Origin: Cenococcum geophilum 1.58
Lineage: Eukaryota > Ascomycota > Dothideomycetes > Gloniales > Gloniaceae
Assembly (NCBI GenBank): GCA_001692895.1
Contig: KV748182.1
Location: 1,492,341-1,556,340, forward strand
Direction: 5' to 3'
Length of the DNA: 64,000 nucleotides
How positions within the stretch are numbered: the stretch's first letter is position 1; every line of letters starts with the position of its first letter. Positions 36,016 to 51,951 of this stretch are shown in pieces. Under the pieces are notes generated by a model. It was given only the letters and a program-made list of their open reading frames with translations, did no database searches and was not told the DNA's origin. Position numbers and translations under genes: made by a program.

Positions 36016-37603
36016 GGCGAAGAGATTGCGGTTGTGGGATTTCTGTGTCTGTCGACCAAGTAAAGGTGTCTCAGTGTGGGTGTGGCGCTTTGTGGTGGCT
36101 TAACGCGGGTTTCGGCTTCTGGGGCGCGCATGACTCGCGAAAGGCTTGGTTGTGCCGGGCAGGAAGAGAGAGGGATGTGGCAAACCTCATCAGGAAAGGC
36201 TAAAGCTGCGTGGCTAGCGTGCATCTTGGCTGGATGCCAGTCTGCAGCAGGCTTGGTGCTCTCGTGAGGAGGGAGGTGGGAGGAAGGAGGTCAGAGTATA
36301 GAACGGTACAATCCGTAGTAGGGCGGCATTTAACACCAGTCTCGGCGTTTCTTTTGCTTGATGCGGTGACTGATTGACATCGATTGACTGACTCGGCGCG
36401 CTTGTTCCAAACGTGGTGTAAGACGATCATGATGATTATGGACATGCCACAGTCCCGCTACAGCATAGCCCTAGCCATGGTTCTTTTCAAAGCGTTGCGA
36501 GGACACACCAGGGCAACCCTCTTCCTTGGGGCTTCCCAGCCTTGGCTGACGTAGCTCGTCTCCCGTCAGCGGCGTTCTCTTACTGAATGGTTCCGCAGCG
36601 CACAGGGAAAATATCCCTTGGGCAGTTCCCCATCATACCGTACTACGCCTTCCGCTCCATCCATTCGTCCCCCCCCACAAATCCCTCTTTAGCCCGGAGA
36701 ACGCGAGTTTCAGACAGCTTGCAGGGCATTCTCGCCCACTACTTGCCCACTACTCTTTAATGGCCAAGATCGCCGCTGATCGTGGCACAATTCCCTTGTA
36801 AATCCTATGATTGACATCAAGATCAGCACCTGCGCCCAAAAGCCACACCACCCGTCGCTACAACGCGTCTGTGGCTTTGGACCCGCGCCATGTTCTTCTC
36901 ATGACTCCCGTTTGCTGTCGTCCCACCCTAACCACTGCCCTGGCCACTGCAACCCGCCGCCTGTCTAACGGCTGTCTTTGGCCGAGTCCCCTCCACTTGC
37001 CCAAAGGCCCTTGTCCCAAATGCCTCATTCTTTCTCTGCCTTGTTTGAACTACTGTGACGCAGACTACTGCCTGAAAAGAGACAGCCCTCAGCCCAAGGA
37101 ATCTGTGCGCAACATGCTGCACCAAGATTTCAGGGTCCGATACAAACGCCACCACATATCTCGTTTGTCTAGGAACCCGGATTCCCTGCATAACGTACAT
37201 GCACCAGCCCGAGTGGCCTGCGGTGAATGCTGAGCTGTTCCCCAGGGCCACCTGCGTCGTTCTTGTTTTGCAGCACCCGTTGAAGATCAGGGAAACCCAT
37301 CCAAAGCTACGGGTGGCAAACTGGGCTTCTGTAGTCTTTCATCTGCTCGTGCAACACGCCCAAAATATTCCCTATCCTCCAACACGTCATTTTGCATTGC
37401 CCACAAAAGCTCATGGCGATTTGACAAACCGATGAAAAAGTCCCTGGCGTGGACGAGCACGTTGCAAAATCTCTCTGCTGGCCGCTTGCCCGGCCTCCAA
37501 CGTTAACTTTCTCCAACAAAGTCTGTGAGTCTGTCCGTGGCCTTTTCAACTTTTCACTTCCTTACTGCCTCCGCCACGGCCAGCGGGCTCGACAGAGCTC
37601 CCG
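36016..37603. other. Divergent intergenic region between flavoprotein and phytochrome genes
   Basis: The two flanking genes are transcribed away from each other, so this 1.6 kb should hold both promoters and 5' leaders. A pyrimidine-rich leader precedes the phytochrome ATG. Open frames here (36811-37233 and its antisense) have no recognised domain. No defined transcription-factor site is claimed. Confidence 0.4.
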
Positions 37604-40600
37604 ATGTCTCAACAACTTACTCAGCTGAAGGACGTCGACCATTCCTTGGAGCATGGTGGGGTTAAACAATCACCACCACCAACCTGGAAAGACTGCCCCA
37701 AGGCATGGGCTTCTCCGCCTTCCAATGCATCCAAAGTTCGACAAAAATCTCCTCCCCGGGTCAACTACTCAGTCCCCTCGCCGTCGGATGAAGGAATGAG
37801 TCAACTCAGTCCCGGAGCTACAGATCGCGTGTTCCCCATCAGAAGTGTCGTATCCGTCGATCCCACCCCTACGCTATCACAGCGTCCTGACTGGCAGGGC
37901 GACTACTTTTACCACTACTCAGCTCGTGCCGGTGAAGCTCGACGGCAATCTGTCGGTTCGGATACCTCACATGCCTCGCAAGGTCCTAAAAAGGCCACAT
38001 TACGCCAAAAATGTCAAGATGGTGCGGATTTGACGCCGAGACCGGAACACCCGCCTGCCCAGGCTGCTCAGGACGCCCGCAGAGGATCCATAAAGCCATC
38101 TAGAGGCGACTCTTCTAAGCAGCTTCCTCCTAGGCTACCAGCGCAGCTTTTCAGTGACATAATATCTAGTAGATCTGGAGGGAGCGAGAACACAAGCCGG
38201 ACGGCCTCGTTACTAGTTGATGATCGGCCTCCTTCTACCGGGCCAGGCTCGTCGGTAAAGAGCAACAAGAGCAGCTTGGGAGAAGTCGGAGGGCTATTAA
38301 CGGCCCGTTTCAAACATGTGATATCCGATGGTGGGCATGCGGTGATCACCGGAAGAGATGGTGACGTTCTACAGCGGTGCGAGGATGAACCCATACACAT
38401 CCCAGGCGCAGTTCAGGGCTTCGGCCTTCTGATTGCGCTGCAGGAAGACTCCGAGAACTGCAGCATTCTTCCCATCAGGATCGTGAGCGAGAACTCCAGG
38501 CGCATCATCGGACGATCGCCTAAGGAGCTTTTCGCACTCGAGAGCTTCACAGATATACTATCAGAGGAACAAACAGACAATCTACTAGATCACATAGATT
38601 TCATCAGGGATGAAGACGCGGATGTTGCGACGAACGGACCGGAAGTCTTTACAATGTCAATCAAGACCCCCAGCGGAAGGTCTCGCAAACTTTGGTGTGC
38701 AATGCATATGAATGACCGGAATCCTGGCCTCCTAATATGCGAGTTTGAGCTGGAAGATGATCCTACGAACCCATTGGTACCATCCAGCGACCTTACGCCA
38801 GAACTCCCACAAGATACCCTGAACAGCCAACCTACGGCTGAAGAATATGCAGAGAGCACGGAGGCGAAGAGTAGGCCATTGCGCATCTTACGGAATGCTA
38901 GAAAACGTAAAGGTGAAGCTGCAGCCATGGAGGTGTTTAATATAATGTCACAAGTTCAGGAGCAACTTGCAGCTGCACCAAATCTAGAGAGGTTCCTCCA
39001 AGTGCTCGTTGGGGTGGTCAAGGAATTGACAGGATTTCATCGTGTGATGATCTATCAATTCGATCAGGCCTGGAACGGTCGAGTCGTGACCGAACTGGTT
39101 GATCCAAGAGCAACCAAAGATCTATACAAAGGCTTGAAATTTCCCGCATCGGATATACCCAAGCAAGCCAGGGAACTATACAAACTCAATCGAGTGCGCA
39201 TGCTTTATGATCGAGACCAAGGAACAGCACGCCTCGTTTGCCGGACCGTGGAGGACTTGGAAACTCCGTTGGATCTCACATACTCCTACCTCCGCGCAAT
39301 GTCACCTATACATCTCAAATACCTCGCCAACATGGCAGTCAGATCGTCCATGTCCATATCAATTAACGCCTTTGGCGAACTTTGGGGCCTCATTTCTTGT
39401 CATTCTTATGGGCCCCGCGGTATGCGTGTGTCTTTTCCCATCCGCAAGATGTGTCGGTTAGTTGGAGACTCAGCATCAAGAAATATTGAACGGTTGTCCT
39501 ATGCATCAAGACTACAAGCAAGAAAACTCATCAACACGGTACCTACTCAACACAACCCGTCTGGATATATCATTGCTTCTTCGGACGACCTTCTCAAGCT
39601 CTTCGACGCAGATTTCGGACTCCTATCTATTCGAGATGAAACAAAAATTCTAGGAGATCTGGAGCAGTCACAAGAGGCCCTCGCAATGCTGGAGTACCTA
39701 CGAATGCGCAAGATTACATCAGTCATGACATCCCAAGACGTTACGCAAGATTTCCCTGATTTACGATATCCTCCCGGATTTCAGGTTATTGTAGGCATGC
39801 TCGTTGTTCCTCTCTCATTTGGTGGCAGTGACTTCATTGTGTTCTTCCGGAAAGGACAGCTCAAGGAAGTTAAATGGGCAGGAAATCCGTACGAGAAGCT
39901 CATCAAAGAAGGCACTGGAGGCTATCTGGAACCCAGAAAGAGTTTCAAGACTTGGAGCGAAACGGTAGTAGGCAGTAGCCGAGAATGGACTGAAGAAGAG
40001 ATCGAGACCGCAGCCGTTCTCTGCCTTGTGTACGGAAAATTCATTGAAGTTTGGCGGCAGAAAGAGGCCGCATTACAGAGCAGCCAACTCACAAGGTTAC
40101 TGCTAGCAAATTCTGCGCATGAAGTACGGACTCCGTTGAACGCCATCATAAACTACCTAGAAATCGCTCTGGAGGGATCTCTGGACCAGGAAACTCGGGA
40201 GAATTTGGCGAAGTCGCATTCCGCATCCAAATCTTTAATCTACGTCATCAACGACTTGCTCGATCTAACTAAGACAGAAGAAGGCGGCGAACTCATCAAT
40301 GGTGAAGAATTCGACTTGAAGGCTACCTTCCGCGAGGCCACCGACATGTTCACCGGCGATACGCAGCGGAAAGGCATAATCTATGAAGTCACGGAACATC
40401 CGGGTGTGCCTAAAAATGTTATTGGAGACCAGAGGAAGGTTCGACAGGCAATCTCGAACATCACGGCCAACGCCATTCAAAATACGTTGGAGGGTAGCGT
40501 CAAAGTGGAGATGTACGTCATAGCATGGCAGAATGACCACGTAGACGTTGAAGTTGCCGTTCAGGACACTGGCATTGGCATGAATACAAAGCAGCTTGAC

Positions 40601-42038
40601 TTATTGTTCCGTGACCTAGAACAAGTTCAATCGGAGAGTACGTCGATGCTTGAAGACACCATTGCTCCGGAATCAAAAGCATTGTCAGAAGGGAAAGAGA
40701 TAAAAAGAGCATTAGGACTCGGACTAGCTGTAGTCGCTCGAACAATACTCAACATGAACGGACAATTGCGGCTGAAATCGGAAGAGAGCAGAGGGTCTCG
40801 ATTCGTAATACAGCTACCGTTCGATCTACCGGATTCTGAGATTAAGCATACTCCCACTGTATCACCGGAAGGATCGCTCACGCCCCAACCTAACGGCTCG
40901 CAACAAGGCGATGGTAAGGTCACTCTTGTTGAGCGAGATATGACGCGCACGGACTCCAGCAGCGGCAAAATGGCTCGAAAAGAGAGCGCCGACAGTCTCG
41001 GCAGCAAATACAGCATCAGGAGTTTCAAGAGCGGTTCCAGCAACAGGAGCGGCAGAAGCGACGCGGACAGATCGATTGAGGCGATCCAAGAGGCCCATCT
41101 TGTAGAAAAGAGGCCAAAATCTGGGGAGCGGAGCAACAGCACGCGCTCGTCTAGACCGCGGTTGGAGAAGCGGAATAGTTATAGTAAAAGCCTGCCAGCA
41201 GCACCTAAGAGAATGCGGTCGCGCAGCCTCGACCTTGCTGCAAAACCCACCGTTCCGCCTCACCAGCGCTCGATGATTCCTGGAGAGCCTGGCGAGGAAA
41301 TCCTGCTATACTCAGTAGCGCCGGTTAGGGTTGTCAAAATCCCGGACGAGGTTGGCTCGCCGATCAACGAGCATCCGCCGAGCTCGTCCGGAATCTTGGG
41401 AGAGGTAAACGACAATGCGGATGCCGACACGGAGCCGCCATCTGCAGACCACATGCATATACTCGTGGCGGAGGACGACCCGGTAAACAGCAGGATTCTC
41501 AAGAAGAGGCTGGAGAAGATTGGGCACGAGATATACCTCACCATCAACGGCGAAGAGTGCGCGAGCGCCTTCGGCGACCAGCCCGAGATCTTCGACGTCG
41601 TCCTGATGGACATGCAGGTAAGTTCGGCTTCCAGTTCAACCAAGAACTCCCCCCCCATAATTCCACCCACCCACCACCATACAGATGCCCATCGTCGACG
41701 GCCTCACATCCGCCAAAATGATCCGGTCCTACGAAAAGACGCACCCAACGCGGTGCCTCTCCGCACGCGCCGCGCTCAACGGCCGCATCCCCATCATCGC
41801 CGTCTCCGCCTCGCTGATCGAGCGCGACCGCCAGACCTACATGGACGCCGGGTTCGACGGCTGGATCCTCAAGCCCATCTCCTTCTTGCGCCTCGCCGAG
41901 CTGCTCGCCGGCATTATTGACCCCCGCATCCGCCACGCCGCGCTCTATCAGCGCGGCGAGTGGGAGCGCGGCGGCTGGTTCGCGAAGGGCGGCGCGGCGG
42001 ACGCGCACGGCGCCGTCGGGGTTGGCGCCTGCTGGTAG
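37604..42038 (+). CDS. Fungal phytochrome: red-light sensor hybrid histidine kinase
   Basis: Two exons (37604-41617, 41685-42038; intron GTAAGT...ACAG) encode 1455 aa. After a long Ser/Pro-rich N-terminus come PAS (about 258-380, QRCEDEPIHIPGAVQGFG, Cys259 as the likely biliverdin attachment site), GAF (about 445-625, with FPASDIPKQARELY and SPIHLKYLANMAVRSSM), PHY (about 640-810, tongue residues near PRKSF), HisKA with phospho-acceptor His839 in NSAHEVRTPLN, HATPase (about 935-1070, DTGIGM and GLGLAV), a Ser-rich linker and a receiver domain (1284-1410, VAEDDPVN, phospho-acceptor Asp1336 in LMDMQMP, Lys in WILKP). Fungal phytochromes such as Aspergillus FphA sense red light and signal by phosphorelay to control development. 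The intron lies directly after the phospho-acceptor region. A second frame overlapping the 3' end continues to 42252 (see findings). Confidence 0.93.
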
Positions 42039-42321
42039 TGTCGAGGATACTGGGAGGATGGCTACGGCGGCGGCGAAGGAGGGCCTGGATGCGGGTGTGG
42101 ACGTTGGAGAGAGCGAGATTAAGGGGAAGAGTCGCTCGGTGCCTGAGATTGGGAGGTATGTTCATTATGACGATGCGGGCGCGGATGCGGATGCGGGCGA
42201 GGACAGCGAGGCGACGCCGCAGCAGCAGCAGCAGATGTCCGAGGCGCTGTAGAGGCGCCGTTAGCTCGCGCCTCGAGCGGCGCGGGCGAGTATTCTGGTA
42301 TGTGTGCGTCGAGAATGTCGC

Positions 42322-42366
42322 GGCGTGGCGTGGCGTGGCGTGGCGTGGCGTGGCGTGGCGTGGCGT
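42322..42366 (+). repeat. Pentanucleotide array (GGCGT)9
   Basis: Nine perfect GGCGT units just downstream of the phytochrome gene, probably in its 3' flank. Confidence 0.9.
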
Positions 42367-45300
42367 GGTGAGGTAATGGTGCGAGACGAGCTGTGCTACA
42401 CCTCGTGCTTCCCAAGGCGATACCGTAGATGCGGTGAGTGATAGATGTAGATGCAGATGCAGATGCGTCGGTTCGTGCCGCTGTTGGGCTCTTCCCCCTT
42501 ACCACCACAACCACCACCACCATCACTATTACCACTCCTACGCCTCACGAGCTTTTGATTAATCTCTTTTTTTTCCCCATCGGCATTTCAGGCCGGTGTG
42601 TACACAGCGCGGCGTTTGATGGCGTGTTGGTCCTGTTTCTTCTTTTCTTTCTTGGTCCATCAGACCAGGAAATTTTCAGTTCTTTATCTTTCGCACTCCA
42701 TTTCCGGTTCTTCGAACAGGGCGGTTTTCGGTGCATAAAAAATATGTACAGGGGTTGCTTTTGTGCGCGACGCTAGATATTCTCGCTCGCTGGCTCCCTT
42801 TTTTTTGGCTTCTCTTCTTCCCCGAGTTACGGGCCCTGGCGAACCGGAATGCTGGATTGCCATGCGGTCGTGCCGGCATCACCCATGGTTATTCCCACGG
42901 TTATTCCCGGCGTTTTACTGTTACTGCTTTTTTCTTCTTCTTCATCTTCGTTCCCTTCCCCTTACTCAAAACAAAAAAGTTTCCGTCTTTTTCCAAGTTG
43001 GTTTTGATTTCGACGAAACACGCGATATCATGTTAGCAACGCAACGCAACGCCCCTCCCGCTTCCCCGCCCCGGGTACAGGGCGCGGGTTTTTCTGCATG
43101 CATTCCTGGGATTTGATGGTGAGGGTTTCGGTCTTGTTTGGACCCGGGTGGCAAGCGTCCGGTTCTGGGATTCCCGGGTTGGGACAGGCGTTGTGATGCT
43201 CTGCCAGGTTTTTCGGCCGGAAGAGAGGGGAAAATCAGGGTGGAATTGAGCCTAGACGAATTTCCTTCGTTCCTGGGCTTCTGGGAGGAACGGGGACAAA
43301 TGGAAAGGATACGAAAATGTAGGCCGGAGATAGGGGAGATAGGGAAGGAGGGTGATGCGATGTGGATGTGGTGTAAAGTAAAAAGGATAATGGGGACGGA
43401 TAGGAGAGGGGCGGATTGGGACGAAATGTAGACGGACAGGGCTGATGCTAGTAGTATTCTTGGTCCCAATTGCTGGATGCGTGAGGTGATTTTCAGGGGC
43501 AGGACTTTGGCCCGCCGAGTTGGGGCTGATAGCCGATGCGAGGTCGGGACAGAGGGTTGGGATAGTGCTGACGGTCTGCCAACAAACACGATTACACCAC
43601 CTTGGCGCATCCGGTTGAAAGTGCGTGTTTGATCTTGGTGATCAAACGGCAGAATTTTATATCTTAAAGTAAAAAGTACCACCATTTTAACGTATTTTAG
43701 CGTATTTTTGGGTATAAATCCGCGTAGTTTTATCTGCGCAATCAACATGCGCTTTCAACCGGATGCGCTAAGGCGGTGTACAGACTTCTTCCCGCACCCT
43801 ATGGTTAGTCTGCAGAAGACTTTTCCGTGCAACAAACACTCTATCTGTGGCTTTGCAGCCTTTTTTACCCAACCGAATGCAGCTCCTCAGCTGTATTTTA
43901 GCCAGTTCCAGCGGTGCATTAGATGTGGGGAAAGTTTGTATTCTTGCCCTATAGCAAGATACATGCTTTGAAGTAATTGATGAAAGGGGAGACTAATTAC
44001 GACATGCCTTTGATTTTGGTCCCTGTTAAGATGACCCTGCAAAGCGATATGCGGGGCATTTTGGGCGCTAAGACAGTGCAAGCTTGTGTGAAGTCGCGGA
44101 AGGAATCATGGTGATATTGCAGGGTGTGTTTTGCTTTGCTGTGTAAACACGCTTTAGCCGATTATGGGGAGGTTAGGATGCTTGCTCATGGGTGATGCCG
44201 TCGGGTGAAATCCATTCTCGTACTTTTTTCTTTCTCAGAATGGGTTCGATGCGTAAGGTTCTATAAAGGGAGGAATGGAGACGTGCCGGGGTGGTCACGG
44301 CGGACGATGGGATGTTGTAATATGCGCTCATGAGTTGCGGCTAGCGGCGGGCAAGCGGCTCTTTTTGGTAATGCTACAGTACGTATAGTGAGTACGTAGT
44401 CGTCATCCTGATTCCGGGAGGCTGGCTGAGCGACATGGAACATGGTTAGATGCGGGATTGGCAGTGAGCATGTGCTGAACAGGGGTCTCGAGTCAGCGCT
44501 GCGCGTGTCGGCGCGTGTTGAGAGTGAGCGCACCAGGCTCTTGGACAAGGCTGTCNCATGCACCGTTGAGGCGGATGGGACTGCAGTCAACCTTCTCCCG
44601 ACTTCGTCGTCTTGAATGTCGTTTGATGCGTAGGGACGCTGTGAATATTTCAATTAGAGGTTTTTCCAAAAAAAAAAGGAGGGAAAAAAAGAAGGAAGAA
44701 AAGTCGAAGTTAATTCGCATGCTATCTGCATGACGCTGTTGGAAGAACGGACAATACGACGAATTGACTTCTCGCTTGGTCAAGCATCAGCCATTAAAAA
44801 ACAGTGCATGGCAGCGCAGCTGATTCGCGTAAATATTAAAAAAGCAGAACCCAACCAACTGGGTGATCCGTTACACGAAATGGCGCCGCTGCAGGGCTGC
44901 GTTGGTTCGGTACGGGCCGCGGGACGACAGCGCGCGATCTCATGCGGCGCAGCTTGCAGGTGGTCAACGGCTGCCAGTGTGAGAGTGAGGTTATTATTAC
45001 TGTGCGTAAGACGATCAGGCGTGAGGAATCCTCTAGAGCTAGATTAGGAAGTCCCCGCTTCTGGGCGCAGCAAGACTAATATGAGAGTGGAAGAGCAGGG
45101 AGTCGTACGACTGGCGGAGGATCCCGCATGGAACTGAGAGGAAATCCGTCTGTGTGATTCTGAAGTTTTTTTTACAGATTATGAGATCACTGGCGGGGTT
45201 GGCTTGAGCATCTTGGGTTGCTGTGAAGGGGTGAGGGCTTGGGAACTGCGGTATATGGGACGGGTGCGTTGGCTGAAGGTGGTGGAGATGAGACGGCAGG

Positions 45301-45999
45301 GCAGGATGGGCGCGGGCGGTCATGTAAAACGGAGCGGTCACCAAAGACGGAGGCGAGCAGAGCTGTAGCTTGCAGTAATGATAGAAGAGGGATGGAAGTT
45401 GCTTGACGCACGCTTTGAGCGCGGCGAAGCTGAGGTTTTGAGCGGAACACTCCATAGAAAGCTACAGAAGAACATTGGATAGATGATTGACAGGTGGATT
45501 GTGGGGGTTTTCTCTTCGGAAATGCTGGGCTTGCCGCGCTCAATGTTTGATATGGTTCTTGCCTGAAGGCATAGGCGTGTTTGGATTGTAGGCGGTGGAG
45601 GTTAGAGGAGAGGGAAGACTCTGAGCATGTGATCAAGCGCTAGAGGGAGATTATTTTCAGTTCTGGAATGCATACAGCTACTGCGCGCTATCTCTGGTCG
45701 GGTGTAGCTGGAAAGACTGCACCGTACCTCCTGGGAGGATGATTGCGGGAGGTGTTTTGGAGAGGTTTACGATTGCACCACCATTCGCGAACAGGGCATA
45801 AAGTACCTTTAAGGTTGCGGAAGCGGCCTCGACGGGTGACAATAAAATAGGGTTTCTACTACTGCAGGCAATCGAAGGTGGAAGCTGCCTTCAGATTTGG
45901 CGCAGCTGTTGGTAGTTTACGGCCATCGAAGCTATTAGGGACCTTTAGCCATCGAACTCGACGGAATATTAACGCCATTTTGGCGTACATAGCCACGAC
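42367..45999. other. Gene-poor intergenic region
   Basis: No convincing gene. T-rich tracts near 42480-42980, a MITE at 43595-43778 and one ambiguous base at 44556 are the notable items. A 260-codon minus-strand frame (42966-43748) crosses the MITE and has random-looking composition, so it is not scored. Frames at 45039-45636 (minus) are also unconvincing. Confidence 0.45.
43595..43778. mobile_element. 184-bp MITE with TA target duplication (mariner-type)
   Basis: Terminal inverted repeats of about 40 bp: the left begins CACCACCTTGGCGCATCCGG, and the right, reverse-complemented, begins CACCGCCTTAGCGCATCCGG. TA dinucleotides flank both ends (43593-43594 and 43779-43780). The left terminal repeat matches 29 of 30 bases with the end of the transposase-bearing relic at 58632. 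It has no coding capacity. Confidence 0.85.
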
Positions 46000-46440
46000 T
46001 TAGTCCTAATTAAGGAGTCACCTCCGGGGATCGTCGGACTCGATATTGCCAAGATTAATAGCGTGTCCGACGGCCGCTTGTAGTTAGATCCTAATAACTA
46101 AGCACGATATTTAAATGTTAAAAGGCCCCTTTTTATCTCCTTATGCCCTACTGTAGTAAATATAATATATAGGTGTATTACTACCTATAACTTCCTATTT
46201 ATATACCCTAACTAAAAAGTAATATATTATAAAATTATAGAGCTTAATAAGGAAAACCTAATAGTATAAAAATTATAATATTTAGTTAGATATAAGGACT
46301 ATTCCTTAACCCATTAGGGTCCTTAGAAAATTCGCTACCAGGTTTAATTGGGGTTCTCCAATTAGCTAGTCCCTTATCGATGACCGTAGGACCCAAATTA
46401 ACGGGTTAAGGGATAAGTCTCACCAGTCGCATTTTACCTA
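46000..46440. other. Small AT-rich RIP-like relic island
   Basis: TA-rich DNA inside a gene-balanced region, with a sharp change of composition at both sides. It contains a MITE at 46304-46411. No protein family was recognised. Confidence 0.5.
46304..46411. mobile_element. MITE, about 108 bp, CCTTAACCC...GGGTTAAGG
   Basis: The terminal repeats CCTTAACCC and GGGTTAAGG are perfect inverted partners. The interior (TTCGCTACCAGGTTTAATTG) matches the copy at 62236-62329 in opposite orientation, so this is a dispersed family. Confidence 0.75.
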
Positions 46441-47507
46441 TTCGCGATTAAAAGTTATATCTAGCCTCTCCCTTCCTACTATTAGCCTTTTATGGCCATA
46501 GATCTACCTCTACTATGTGCATCGCCCATACAAACTCTATAGAATTGCTCATTTTGATGGGGAAGATATTGCTAAGCAACCCTAGCGCGGACCACAAGCA
46601 CAGCTTTGCGTCAGGAGGTGGCTCGTCAATCTCTAGCGTCAATATTTGGCTAAAGGTCCCTATTTGTCGAACAGTCCTGTCCAACGGGCACCCTTACCGC
46701 TTTGCATTACTCGCGTGCAGGGCTCAACGTTGATGCACCCGCAGCCATCAGCCTGCCAAGGAAATGAAAGAAGGTTCTGCGGCGCTTCCTAGCACTTAGA
46801 GCGACCTTAAAGCGACCTTAGAGCGACCTTAAAGCGACCTTAGAGCGACTTTGGTACAAATGCGGCTTGAGATGGGGCTTGTTTCGCCACGCGTTAGAGA
46901 CGATCGCCACTCTGAAACGCCCAGTGCCCTGGCCGGTGGTAATACCATGGTGTTTGCGTATGCAAAGTATGTAGGGATCTGTAAAGGAGATGGGCGGAAA
47001 TGATCTGACGACAGGACGACTCTTGTTGTCTTTCGGTTTTGGCTTCTGGCTGCTGCTGCTGCTGCCGCTGTTATTACTGGAAGATCTTCACGAAAACAGG
47101 CGGGTGGAGAGGTCCCTCGGGTGCTCCCTCACTCAGGCTGGCTGGAGGGCCTTTGCCCGCTACAGGGCTCCCATGATAAAGACGCGCGCCGGCCGAATCA
47201 CAGCGAGGCGGTTTTTTAAGGACCTCTCTGGCAATTTGACAGCTTGCGAAGGGGCCGGCCACTATCCCGTGCCCTAACTCGTCTCGTCTGCTTTCCAGCG
47301 TGAAGCAGTTAAGACGCTACCTCGGTCTTGCAAGCATCCAAACCTCATTGCCTAGGCTTAGACGGGGTATTTTGCTCTTCCCAAAACCATACCTGCCCAT
47401 CCTCTGAGTAACGGTTGTGCGCCCTCTTCCCCCCTCTTCCCAGGAGCAGTCAATCAGGCCCATCTTACTGCGGCCCGCTAGCCGACAGGGAAACGAGGAA
47501 GCTGGCA
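46441..47507. other. 5' flank of the PAK kinase gene
   Basis: No gene is assigned. A short frame at 46990-47277 lacks domain features. An in-frame TAA at 47409 closes the PAK frame upstream of its ATG unless an unseen 5' exon exists. An 11-bp array lies at 46801. Confidence 0.4.
46801..46854 (+). repeat. 11-bp tandem array (GCGACCTTARA), 5 copies
   Basis: Units alternate GCGACCTTAAA and GCGACCTTAGA, which makes a 22-bp higher-order unit. The last unit is degenerate (GCGACTTTGG). Confidence 0.85.
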
Positions 47508-50515
<3,008 letters not shown>

Positions 50516-51951
50516 GTACATTTATCTCTGAACATTGCCTTCAGAATCCTTTTTACGAACTTGTATACGAATCCGCTCATCCTGCACTACTTGTCCGCAT
50601 CGCCTGCTGGAAAAACATATACACGTTTTATACGCATGTTGAACACTCGATGCATCTCTAAACTACTCGAGATGGAAGCTTGCTGCATTGGAAAATTCCC
50701 TTTCTCTCTCTTTGATCTTGTGGAGGGCCCCGAAGGCATTTTTCGCATATTTTATCATTGAATCCTGGAGGAGAATTTGAAGGTACCACTACGCTTATTT
50801 GGCTGCAATTGCCTAGCAATTCCCATAAGATTTCTTTACGTTTTCGGTTCTCAGGTGTTAATCCTGCCTGTATATTTTTTTTTACTATTCTTCCATTCTT
50901 TTGCGACTTTGACCAGTCACTTCTGGAGCCGTGCTCGACGACATCTGAGCTTGGGTTATATTCCGGCTTTTGCACCATCTTATAAACGCGGCGACGCGGC
51001 CCGCTTAAGCGCTTATTCCTTTTTTTATTATTACTTGTTATCGGCCGCTTTCCGCCGTCCTGCATTGGTCTTTGCAATATCGGCCGATAACGCTGGCTTG
51101 CCGTCGTTTCTGTGAATTTTTCTTTTGTTCTGTTGTTGCGGTTAAAGAGATGCTATGTGCAGCACATGTACGGCCTTGGTCAACGCATGGTGCGCCACAT
51201 ATGGGGGAGGAACTTGTGGATGGAGCAGCTATGGGCATGAATTGGGAGGCAGGAGGTGAACAGGCAACAGCGAGTGAAACGGACGGATGGCTAGACGAAC
51301 AAGGCGTTCCCCAATGGAACGTCTGGATTGGGATTGATGGGATGGTGAAGTGGTGGCAACGCACCCTCTTCCTTTTGAGGCATTACTTGTCCTTGCGGTT
51401 GGCTCTTGGTAATGGAGTCATGGCGACGTTTGTTTCAATGTGTAATTGATTGACTGGCAAATCAAAAAGGGGATGGATGGGTATGAAATCCGGAGTCAGG
51501 CATAGCTTCGACGAGTTAGAAGTCTATCGTGTCTCTTCTCCAAAATACGCCCAGCTGCTGAATGCGTGGGTGATATGAATTAAGCATTTGTATTCTTTTT
51601 TTTGGTTTCGACAGCAGTTACTACGTGTGTGAATTGCGACGGCGCATAGCAATAGCAGGCGAAAATGTGGCAGAGAAGACTCGAATTTTCGTCTATTCTG
51701 CCAGACCCGTGCAAGCTCCATTCGTAAGCTCTGCCGCCATGGTGACGTTTCTGCCCCCCAGAGCCAAGCTGGTGGTGCGGGCGCAGCTATGTAAGGCGAA
51801 CTTCCAACTGCATATCTCACCTAAGTGCACCAAGTAGCAACCTGTACTCCTTCAACACCCACCTCTCACTCCACAGAACCTTCTTAATACTCTTCTTTTC
51901 CCTCTATTACCGACTCGCGGCTGCTTCCGGAGTAGTTGAAGAAGAAATACA
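50516..51951. other. Intergenic region between PAK kinase and HSE1 genes
   Basis: It contains the kinase 3' flank and the HSE1 promoter and leader. Frames at 50658-51449 on both strands have no domain signature. T-rich stretches near 50870 and 51010 are unremarkable. Confidence 0.4.

Noticed and set aside
42966..43748. A 260-codon minus-strand open frame
   Set aside because: It crosses a MITE from end to end and has low-complexity, random-looking sequence.
51072..51449. A 125-codon plus-strand frame downstream of the PAK gene
   Set aside because: No domain, and overlapped by an antisense frame of similar length.
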